From Alentia gelatinosa (taxonomy: Eukaryota; Annelida; Polychaeta; Phyllodocida; Polynoidae): a stretch of DNA of 64,000 nucleotides. The notes beneath the pieces are model-generated. The model searched no databases, had not been told where the DNA came from, and saw only the letters and a program-made list of their open reading frames with translations. Where the stretch lies: the NCBI GenBank assembly GCA_950022655.1, contig OX465580.1, forward strand, positions 5,193,122 through 5,257,121, in the 5' to 3' direction. Of this stretch, positions 57,201 to 64,000 are shown piece by piece; position 1 is the first letter of the stretch; the number at the start of each line of letters is the position of its first letter. The position numbers and the translations under genes were made by a program.

Positions 57201-60200
57201 ATATGATACTGGACGTTAAATCAAACTGACCAACTGTAGTATCCTTGTATACTATTGCATCTAATGTTTAATGTTTGGTCTCTATATGTGTGTTACTGTT
57301 AACATGACACACTTGTTGTACGCTGCTGCCATCTGTGAGCAACTCTAACAACTACTCACGTATGACCTCTATGTGGTATTTCTAGGAACAGGGGATTGTG
57401 ACATACTTCTCGCTCTCTGTCCATAGCCTTGGTACCATGAAGACATTGGAATAAATGCTGCCATATTAATCCACCATCACCCTGCCTTAGTTCCCATATT
57501 TCACATAATCACACACTACACCAACCATCTGTTTTCTCGCAGTTCGTGCTGGCTGATGTGAAGAAGGAGTTTGTCGATGAGTTCATCTGGCCCTCCGTTC
57601 AGGCCAACGCCATCTATGAAGACCGGTATCTCCTCGGCACGGCCATCGCCCGGCCATGCATCGCCAGGTATGCTTTGTCGTAGCCTAATTTTTTTCTACT
57701 TATTTTTAACTTTTAAAAATTTTACTTTATTACCCACCTAATACAGAGTCTCTATACCAAACTTATGAGGTGGACAGCAATATCGTAAAACCGGATGAGT
57801 TTTAATCTTAGCTCCCGTATGCCACGACTGGCATTTGGCGTAGCCGAGTGGTATCCGGAACCAAACGCCAGGAGTGGCATACGGGAGCCAAGATTAAAAC
57901 GAATCAGGTTTTGATTTTATCCTACCCCTCTCTACAATATTTTAATATCAAAATCATGAATGAAAATCATCAAAATTCCGTATGCCCCTAGTAGCATACA
58001 AACGTCCGTATGCCAGTCAGCGTGGCATATGGAATCTCAATGTTAAGCCTATGGGATTTTATATTAGGGGTAGGATAATTACCAATCTGTTCACCCTCTC
58101 GGTGACCTTGCCTCTGCATGGTGCAGACCGGATATGGTTGCATGTAAGCATAACTAAAGCGACCAGGGTGGGGAGTTAGCTCAGTGGTAAAGAGCACTGG
58201 ACTTGAAATCCCAAGGTTGTGTGACTTTTTGGATTCGGTAAATGTGTAGGGGTAAGATTTCTGCCTAAATTCATCTCACAGATTCAATCAAACCCAAAGT
58301 ACCATGATTTTGATCTGTGTGGCCATATTCTCCTTGTAGTTGACACTTTGCCATACTCGTCAACTACGTGGAGAATACGGCCACACAGATCATAATCATG
58401 GTAAATTTGTTTATGACCTTGACATGCCTCCCTGGTGAGTGAAAGTGGATGTTAAAGAGGCCGTGAGAGTTTAAGAGGCTGTGAGAGTGTTAAAAAGGCC
58501 GTGAGAGTGTTAAAGAGGCTGTGAGAGTGTTAAAGAGGCTGTGAGAGTGTTAAAGAGGCTGTGAGAGTGTAAGAGAGGCTGTGAGAGTGTTAAAGAGGCT
58601 GTGAGTGTTAGAGGCTGTGAGAGTGTTAAAGAGGCTGTGAGAGTGTTAAAGAGGCTGTGAGAGTGTTAAAGAGGCTGTGAGAGTGTTAAAGAGGCTGTGA
58701 GAGTGTTAAAGAGGCTGTGAGAGTGTTAAAGAGGCTGTAGAGTGTTAAAGTGGCTGTGAGAGTGTTAGAGAGGCTGTGAGAGTGTTAAAAAGGCAGGAGA
58801 GTGTAAAGAGGCTGTGAGAGTGTTAAAGAGGCAGTGAGAGTGTTAAAGAGGCAGTGAGAGTGTGAAAGAGGCTGTGAGAGTGTGAAAGAGGCAGTGAGAG
58901 TACTAAAGAGGCAGTGAGAGTGTGAAAGAGGCTGTGAGAGTGTTAAAGAGGCCGTGAGAGTGTTTAAGAGGCTGTGAGAGTGTGAAAGAGGCTGTGAGAG
59001 TGTTAAAGAGGCTGTGAGAGTGTTAAAGAGGCTGTGAGAGTGTAAGAGAGGCTGTGAGAGTGTTAAAGAGGCTGTGAGAGTGTTAAAGAGGCTGTGAGAG
59101 TGTAAGAGAGGCTGTGAGAGTGTTAAAGAGGCTGTGAGAGTGTTAAAGAGGCTGTGAGAGTGTTAAAGAGGCTGTGAGAGTGTTAAAGAGGCTGTGAGAG
59201 TGTTAAAGAGGCTGTGAGAGTGTTAAAGAGGCTGTGAGAGTGTTAAAGAGGCTGTGAGAGTGTTAAAGAGGCTGTAGAGTGTTAAAGTGGCTGTGAGAGT
59301 GTTAGAGAGGCTGTGAGAGTGTTAAAAAGGCAGGAGAGTGTAAAGAGGCTGTGAGTGTTAAAAAGGCTGTGAGAGTGTGAAAGAGGCAGTGAGAGTGTTA
59401 AAGAGGCAGTGAGAGTGTTAAAGAGGCAGTGAGAGTGTGAAAGAGGCTGTGAGAGTGTTAAAGAGGCAGTGAGAGTGTTTAAGAGGCAGTGAGAGTGTTT
59501 AAGAGGCTGTGAGAGTGTGAAAGAGGCTGTGAGAGTGTTAAAGAGGCTGTGAGAGTGTTAAAGAGGCAGTGAGAGTACTAAAGAGGCAGTGAGAGTGTGA
59601 AAGAGGCTGTGAGAGTGTTAAAGAGGCTGTGAGAGTGTTAAAGAGGCAGTGAGAGTACTAAAGAGGCAGTGAGAGTGTGAAAGAGGCTGTGAGAGTGTTA
59701 AAGAGGCCGTGAGAGTGTTTAAGAGGCTGTGAGAGTGTCAAAGAGGCTGTGAGAGTGTCAAAGAGGCTGTGAGAGTGTCAAAGAGGCTGTGAGAGTGTCA
59801 AAGAGGCTGTGAGAGTGTTAAAGAGGCTGTGAGAGTGTTAAAGAGGCAGTGAGAGTGTTAAAGAGGCTGTGAGAGTGTTAAAAAGGCAGTGAGAGTGTTA
59901 AAGAGGCAGTGAGAGTGTTAAAGAGGCTGTGAGAGTGTTAAAGAGGCAGTGATGGTGGATGTTAAAGATGCTGTGTGATTGCGATTTGCAGGTCGCTGGT
60001 GAAGGTAGCGAAGGAGGAAGGCGCGGAGTTCATCTCGCATGGCGCGACGGGCAAAGGCAACGACCAGATCCGCTTCGAGCTGTCTGCGTACGCTCTCTAC
60101 CCCACCGTTAAAGTAAGACCAACCGTTTTTTATCTGAACTTGATTTAAAATGAGAACGACCATTTACCTTAAGTAGAAAACACTGTACGATTTCGTTTCA

Positions 60201-63200
60201 AATGAATAAGTCCCCTTATTCTAAGCTAGTCTTAACGTGTCTCAGGCGAATTTGCGCAGTGTGTCGACCATCACAGCGAGATTTATGGATGGGGGTGGTG
60301 GTAGCTAGTGGGAGTTAATAGGCCTTTTTCCACAGGCTGGTGTCGCACGTTATCTGCTTAGCTACGCCATGCCTGAATCCAAACATAGCCTTGGCAACGT
60401 ATACCTTAGCATTGTATACACTGAGTGTATAAGCGTAATGCATTTTTAATACCCATGCACATTATTTCTATAGAAATAAAAGCGATTGCATTGTATTCTA
60501 TGGTATTCCAGCTCCAATTTGATGTGTCAAACATGCATATCACCTCAATGATACTTTAGATATACCTTAGATAACACAGGTACACCAAAACTGCATACAC
60601 ACTAATACATTGGCAGGCCTAGCTATAATATGCTTATCTTTTAAAACCAAGATAATTATCAACTATAAAGTTTAGACAGCTCAGACTCGTTGATACAATA
60701 CCCTAGTTTGCTCTAACAATTTAATTTGTAGAAAAACAACACTCCTGTAATCACACCCACCGTTCACACTTTAGGTGTGATTACTGTGTGGCTCTATGGG
60801 CATATTGCTGCCCTCAGCCGTGTTTGTCCGAGCGGCCGCGTAACTAGACAGTGGGCCGTTAGGCGGCGCTGAACGGAAACACCTGTATTGTAAGCGAATT
60901 GTGTCCACACTGGACAACTGACTTCTGATAGTCTGAGCGATTTGAGGCCACCGATAAAGTAACAAGTAATAAATCTTAGTATCAGGGGGCTAAATCGGTG
61001 AGCGGGACTCAGTCTGTGTGTGGCAGGGCCATTTCTCCTCACCCAGCGACTAATTGTGGGCCAATATTGGTAGGCACCACGAGGGGTACTTCTTAAACTC
61101 TATTGTCGCCGACAACGGCAAGGAACATGTTCCTTAATTTAACGGTTGCAATTTCGGAAATCTGACTGCAATGTACTAGCGACAAAGGTGCATGTCCACA
61201 GTTGGCATTATCTAATCTTAGGCAAATTTCTAAAGTGGGGTGCCACACTGAACGAATCCATTTTGAGGCCCTGCCTGAGCTTACAATTGTTCGCTTGTTC
61301 ACACTCCAAACTGAATGGCGAATGGGGACACAGACTAAGGCCACTCAAAAAAAACAACTTGTTTCTCATCACCGCGCGCATCAGAAAAAACGATTTTAGA
61401 AGATTTTTTTTTTCTTTTTTTAAATAGATGAATCTTGATATAAATTATGAAAGGTATGTGTATTTAGTATCAAATTAAAGCTCCTGATGTCAGGGATGCA
61501 TTAAATGTATAGCCAGTAAAAATCTGGAAACCCTGCGTAAGCAGACACCCCGCGTAAGCAGCCACTTTGGCCCGGATCGGAGGGTGCCCGCTTATGCGGG
61601 GTTTTACTGTATGTCTGCCATCTTTGATATAGCAAAAAAAAAAAAAAAAAAAAAATCGCCCTCGTCATATTTTCATGGCTTGGTGATGAGAAACATTTTT
61701 TTTTGTTTAGTGGCCTAAATGCTCATCAATTTCTTTCCTAATATGTCAGGGGTTCGTTATAGGTTTTTATTTACCAGGGACGCAAGTTTGCCGACAAATG
61801 ACGGAATTACAATATTTCCAACACACTGACAGCATGGCGATTTTAGATTGGCATCTCCTGTTTAGTTTAACATTTATCTCTCTAACAATTCTAACAGTGT
61901 AAACAAAAAGAATATAATGCTCCAAAATAGTGTTAGAAATACCTCTTTTTAATTAGTTGGTTTTAAATTTCTTTTTTTTCCCCAGTCTCTTTAATCTTGG
62001 ACAATTTTATACTGGAGTTTTGAAAAATCGTTTCAAGGTCATTGAATTGTTAAGGGAATTAAACAGACATTGATTCGGGAAAAATGGAGCTATACAAGAA
62101 GAAATATCAACTCTAATACCTTGAATATCTGTGTGTATTAAAAAATACACCATGCTATGTTGTATAGTATTGGCAATCCCCATCAAGCATAAACAAGTTT
62201 CAAACATAGGGAGCTTTACTTTGATCTGCACCATCTTGGCTACAGAGGTTGCCAAGAAAGGTTAATTACAGTTTGTTTTAAAAGACCACTTCTGTCACTG
62301 TCTGGTCAATGTCTCCTCTAGATAATATTTGCAATTTCTTTTTTAATTTTCAATTTATTGGACATGATTCAAATTGTTTACATTGTCAACAGTAAGCTTC
62401 AGGTAGTTATATAGAACGTTCTGACCATGCTGTACAAGTCACAGAACGAGATGCTAATTTACCGTTTGTACGGACTGAGGCGTTTATGCCGAGTTCCGTA
62501 CAAACCGTAAATTAGCATCGAGTTCTGTGACTTGTACAAGCATGGTTGGACGTTATATATTTACTATATACCCAAAATTAAAAAAAAAATCAATTTCATT
62601 TTTCTTAACAACAAAAATCTTAATAAATGTGTATGGGTAGGTAGTCCGTATTTTGGTGTACGGACCGCTGGTCCGTACAGGTTTTTTACGTCATATGTCA
62701 AAACGGTGCGTATATACAGTATATACGGCATGGGTATATAGTAAAATGTAAACTCAAATGAGAACATGTTGAACTACAATGATGTAGAGTACTAAGAAGG
62801 AAATTGATGAGTGTTTGGTCTGTGTCCTCGTTCGCCATCGAGTTTGGAGTGCTCAGTAATATGAACGAGGGGATAGCCGAGTGAATATTGTGAAGCACTC
62901 CAAACGAGATGGTGAACAGGGACTCAGACCAAGCACGAAAATGTTTCTGATTTTATCTTAGCCTGGAAAAATTCATCTGTTCATCACCCGTTGAGAACGA
63001 GTTACCGTTCTCGCAAGCCTGTTGAGAACGAGTTTGTAGTGCTAAGCCTATGGACGTTTATACCAGGCTAAGATAATTATATAGAACGTCCTGACCATGC
63101 TGTACAATTCACAGAATGAGATGGTAATTTACGGTTTGTACGGACCGAGGCATTTATGCCGAGTTCCGTACAAACGGTAAATTATCATCGAGTTCTGTGA

Positions 63201-63975
63201 ATTGTACAAGCATGGTTGGACATTATATATTTACTATATACCCGAAATTTAAAAAAAAAATCAATTTCATTTGACTTAATAAACAATTTTTTAATAAATG
63301 TGTATGGCAAGGTGGTCCGTATTTTAGTGTACGGACCGGCGGTCCGTACAGTATTTTTACGTCATATGCCGAAACGGTGCGTATATACAGTATATACGGC
63401 ATTGGTATATAGTAAAGATATAGACACAACATTTACTGTATTTATACAATGACATGAATATGTGATGGAGTTTGATGATGTTTTGGACTGGCTATTAAGT
63501 GAATGAGTCTGTACACAGAGATGTCAGTTTTCCACTTTTCCGTGGAAATCCACTTTTCCATATTCAGTGTATGTAATTTCTTTCCTTACGTCAAACAAAT
63601 ATGATATTGATTTAGCCTCAGTATTAAAACACCAATAAAACAGTGGTTTGAAACTCCCAACAGACCCTCAGCCCCATGCCGTGACAGACAGGGACATTTT
63701 ATCCATGTTTTCTCAGTCTCTCTGTGGCAGAAAAATCCACATGAAAAATATTTCCACTTTTTTCCCTGACCCCAACTGACGTCCCTGTGTGCACAATAAG
63801 GTCTATCATATTAATAATCATGATGTAACTGTCCATTAGCAATAACTTGTTGCATCCTTGAGATGTTGTCATTTCATCGTTCGCTGTGTTTTTGTCGCAG
63901 ATCATCTCTCCGTGGAGGATGCCGGAGTTCTTCAACCGCTTCAAGGGGCGCGCTGACCTCTTCAAATACGCAGAG
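52302..63975 (+). CDS. ASS1: Argininosuccinate synthase, first five coding exons (residues 1-167)
   Basis: The enzyme joins citrulline and aspartate with ATP to make argininosuccinate (urea cycle, arginine synthesis, citrulline-NO cycle; cytosolic). Joined exons give 167 residues, collinear with vertebrate ASS1 (about 412 residues) with an N-terminus two residues longer. The ATP-binding loop AYSGGLDTS is at residues 12-20. RYLLG (Y89) and the [14 protein letters not shown] segment (about 118-131) carry citrulline/aspartate-binding residues; PWRMPEF follows near 146. Introns are 1712, 3349, 2324 and 3788 bp, phases 0, 0, 2, 0. Exons are GC-richer than the introns. The start was chosen as the only ATG in frame with the family N-terminus. 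The rest of the gene lies right of the window. Product assignment is firm; that the gene is active is inferred from intact exons. Confidence 0.97.
52808..53022 (+). mobile_element. tRNA-SINE, 5'-truncated (ASS1 intron 1)
   Basis: Body from AGCAGTGGTAGATTTATTAC to ACGTTAAATCAAACCAAAC; head missing. Confidence 0.85.
53167..53486 (+). mobile_element. Hairpin element, AGGGGTGAGATAA family, complete (intron 1)
   Basis: Starts TTATATAGAACTGCATCG; hairpin tip CGAGGCGAAGCCGAGTG (53239-53255); TTATCTCACCCCT (53321-53333); AATGTTATTCCTATGG; end AGGGGTGAGATAA (53474-53486). Confidence 0.9.
53567..53970 (+). mobile_element. Hairpin element nested in a relative (intron 1)
   Basis: The inner element spans 53601 (TTATATAGAAC) to 53932 (GGGGTGAGATAA), with tip CGAGGCGAAGCCGAGTG (53673-53689) and TTATCTTACCCCT (53756-53768). 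It interrupts another copy whose left arm is split into 53567-53600 (ending GAATAG) and 53933 on (ACAATACTCCACAAG), with no target duplication. Confidence 0.9.
53971..54051 (+). mobile_element. tRNA-SINE 3' fragment (intron 1)
   Basis: CAAACCTTGAGAAAGTCTGG to the CAAA tail; only the last 80 bp. Confidence 0.8.
54125..54193 (+). CDS. ASS1: ASS1 coding exon 2 (residues 38-60)
   Basis: Acceptor CTCCAG|GCT, donor AAG|GTAATT; 69 nt, phase 0 at both ends. Encodes ADVGQEEDF and the ALKLGAKK segment. Confidence 0.97.
54251..54280 (+). repeat. Poly(T) run
   Basis: About 29 T residues in intron 2, followed by a T-rich unassigned stretch. Confidence 0.9.
54281..56418. other. Intron 2 sequence, no gene recognised
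   Basis: AT-rich, with repeated AAAACCTATA words (55790-56270). No ORF, RNA gene or hairpin element identified. Confidence 0.4.
56419..57035 (-). mobile_element. Hairpin element, GATGGATAATAAA family, carrying a TIR element (intron 2)
   Basis: TTTATTATCCATC at 56420, interrupted at 56458-56802, then the usual module and TATGGATAATAAA (56971-56983). Only the first hairpin arm remains; a SINE cuts it at 57036. Confidence 0.82.
56458..56802. mobile_element. TIR element CAGGGATG...CATCCCTG, copy 2, 6-bp target duplication
   Basis: AAATTG flanks at 56452-56457 and 56803-56808. The uninterrupted paralogue CCCCATCGAAAATGTATGGG near 51575 shows the empty site. Poly(C) core at 56708-56730. Same family as 47179-47568. 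Confidence 0.93.
57036..57236 (+). mobile_element. tRNA-SINE with internal deletion (intron 2)
   Basis: GGGGTGGGGAG start of the head joins directly to ATACCATGTCCATGTGG of the body; tail ACGTTAAATCAAACTG. Confidence 0.8.
57543..57667 (+). CDS. ASS1: ASS1 coding exon 3 (residues 61-102, split codon)
   Basis: Acceptor TTCTCGCAG|TTC, donor CCAG|GTATGC; 125 nt, leaving two bases of the Arg-102 codon. Encodes EFIWPSVQ and [17 protein letters not shown]. Confidence 0.97.
57779..58078 (+). mobile_element. Hairpin element, TTATCCTACCCC family, complete (intron 3)
   Basis: Hairpin arms GAGTTTTAATCTTAGCTCCC / GGGAGCCAAGATTAAAACG, tip GGCGTAGCCGAGTG (57837-57850), TTATCCTACCCC (57917-57928), AATGTTAAGCCTATGG, end AGGGGTAGGATAA at 58078. 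A SINE follows immediately. Confidence 0.92.
58079..58297 (+). mobile_element. SINE, long-head subfamily, internally deleted (intron 3)
   Basis: TTACCAATCTGTTCACCC head block, TTAGCTCAGTGGTAAAGAGC, then a jump into the body (CGGTAAATGTGTAGGGG). It abuts the hairpin element end. Confidence 0.85.
58303..58403. mobile_element. Isolated hairpin (intron 3)
   Basis: TACCATGATTTTGATCTGTG ... CACAGATCATAATCATGGTA with internal TTCTCCTTGTAGTTGAC / GTCAACTACGTGGAGAA; relative of 44726-44892. No second module is recognised. Confidence 0.85.
58446..59970 (+). repeat. 20-bp minisatellite, about 75 copies (ASS1 intron 3)
   Basis: Unit GAGGCTGTGAGAGTGTTAAA with variants (CAGTGAGAG, CCGTGAGAG, TGTGAAAGAG). 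Both edges carry GTGGATGTTAAAGA, suggesting the array grew between two copies of a seed. Variant blocks recur (58720-58960 resembles 59270-59500), so higher-order duplication has occurred. The last units end about 40 bp before the exon 4 acceptor. Confidence 0.96.
59992..60112 (+). CDS. ASS1: ASS1 coding exon 4 (residues 102-142)
   Basis: Acceptor GATTTGCAG|G completes Arg-102; donor AAA|GTAAGA. Contains [10 protein letters not shown], the substrate-binding core. Its acceptor has a weak pyrimidine tract because a purine-rich minisatellite ends about 40 bp upstream. Confidence 0.97.
60113..62406. other. Intron 4, left part; no gene
   Basis: Contains a pogo-like fragment with GCGTAAGCAGACACC and inverted GCGGGGTTTTACTGTA (61530-61610), an A-run at 61635-61654, and a partial CAGGGACGCAAGTTTGCCGAC end (about 61777) related to the CAGGGATG elements. 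Nothing coding recognised. Confidence 0.45.
62407..62748 (+). mobile_element. Hairpin element, TTTACTATATACCC family, copy 2 (intron 4)
   Basis: TTATATAGAACGTTCTGACC start, tip GAGGCGTTTATGCCGAG, TTTACTATATACCC, GGTCCGTAC stem, end GGGTATATAGTAAA. About 95% like 33836-34174. Confidence 0.9.
62811..63076 (+). mobile_element. Hairpin element, TTATCTTAGCCTGG family (intron 4)
   Basis: Arms GTGTTTGGTCTG / CAGACCAAGCAC, core GAGTTTGGAGTGCT / GCACTCCAAACGAG, tip GGATAGCCGAGTG. Bounding repeats TTATCTTAGCCTGG (62953-62966) and CCAGGCTAAGATAA (63063-63076); box TGCTAAGCCTATGG. GTTGAGAACGAGTT is repeated inside. Confidence 0.9.
63077..63417 (+). mobile_element. Hairpin element, TTTACTATATACCC family, copy 3 (intron 4)
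   Basis: Begins TTATATAGAACGTCC directly after the GATAA end of the previous element; tip GAGGCATTTATGCCGAG; ends GGTATATAGTAAA at 63417. Confidence 0.9.
63513..63792. mobile_element. TIR element, CAGRGAYGTCAGTT ends (intron 4)
   Basis: ACACAGAGATGTCAGTT pairs with AACTGACGTCCCTGTGT. The right end (TTTTCTCAGTCTCTCTG to CTGACGTCCCTG) recurs at 49964-50056. No clear target duplication. Confidence 0.6.
63901..63975 (+). CDS. ASS1: ASS1 coding exon 5 (residues 143-167)
   Basis: Acceptor TTTTTGTCGCAG|ATC, donor GAG|GTGAGA; 75 nt, phase 0. Encodes [11 protein letters not shown] and the following helix. The next exon is outside the window. Confidence 0.96.
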
Positions 63976-64000
63976 GTGAGACTTCCACCTCCTCCTTCAG

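Noticed and set aside
63976..64000. Exon 6 acceptor at the very end (CCTTCAG)
   Set aside because: It would make a 25-bp intron after the exon 5 donor, too short for splicing.

Overview
This is a eukaryotic, gene-poor, repeat-dense window, most likely from an aquatic invertebrate and probably a mollusc or other lophotrochozoan. The reasons are an intron-rich animal-type argininosuccinate synthase gene, Ty3/gypsy elements, tRNA-derived SINEs with short CAAA-type tails, and very many short non-autonomous DNA elements and satellites. The organism call is an inference from element style, not from a species marker.

The only host gene supported is the 5' part of argininosuccinate synthase (ASS1) on the + strand. 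Five coding exons (52302-52412, 54125-54193, 57543-57667, 59992-60112, 63901-63975) have canonical GT-AG junctions and encode residues 1-167 of about 410. The gene runs off the right edge. A TATA box followed by a splice donor at 34303-34432 could be its promoter and noncoding first exon, but this is speculative.

Layout: 1-2934 is the 3' part of a decayed Ty3/gypsy element ending in a 133-bp LTR. 3.2-7.5 kb holds MITEs and dispersed repeats. 7.5-25 kb carries three copies (A, B, C) of a minus-strand LTR-element-like unit. Each has an LTR-like end, a (TA)n tract and a zinc-finger/coiled-coil ORF, and copies are separated by MITEs, a SINE, a non-LTR remnant and a fold-back element. 25.2-27.2 kb is a purine-only satellite. 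28.1-33.3 kb is a second Ty3/gypsy element, broken by an unusual 1.1-kb insertion, frameshifts, stops and a deletion. 33.3-52 kb is a mosaic of hairpin elements, two satellites built from element ends, SINEs and TIR elements. 52.3-64 kb is ASS1, its introns filled with the same repeats plus a 1.5-kb minisatellite that reaches to about 40 bp from an exon.

The most interesting system is a set of more than 20 short elements that share one plan though their sequences mostly differ: a long terminal hairpin, then a module bounded by a second inverted repeat (such as TTATCCTACCCC/GGGGTAGGATAA). Several have a GNA mini-hairpin (GGC-GAA-GCC or GGC-GTA-GCC) at the hairpin tip and a box resembling AATGTTAAGCCTATGG 10-13 bp inside the opposite end. 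One copy is inserted into a relative with exactly readable boundaries and no target duplication. The layout resembles Helentron-associated (rolling-circle) elements, but the hairpins are far longer. Also notable is a CRE-9nt-TATA promoter core kept at exact spacing in the three otherwise dissimilar LTR-like ends.
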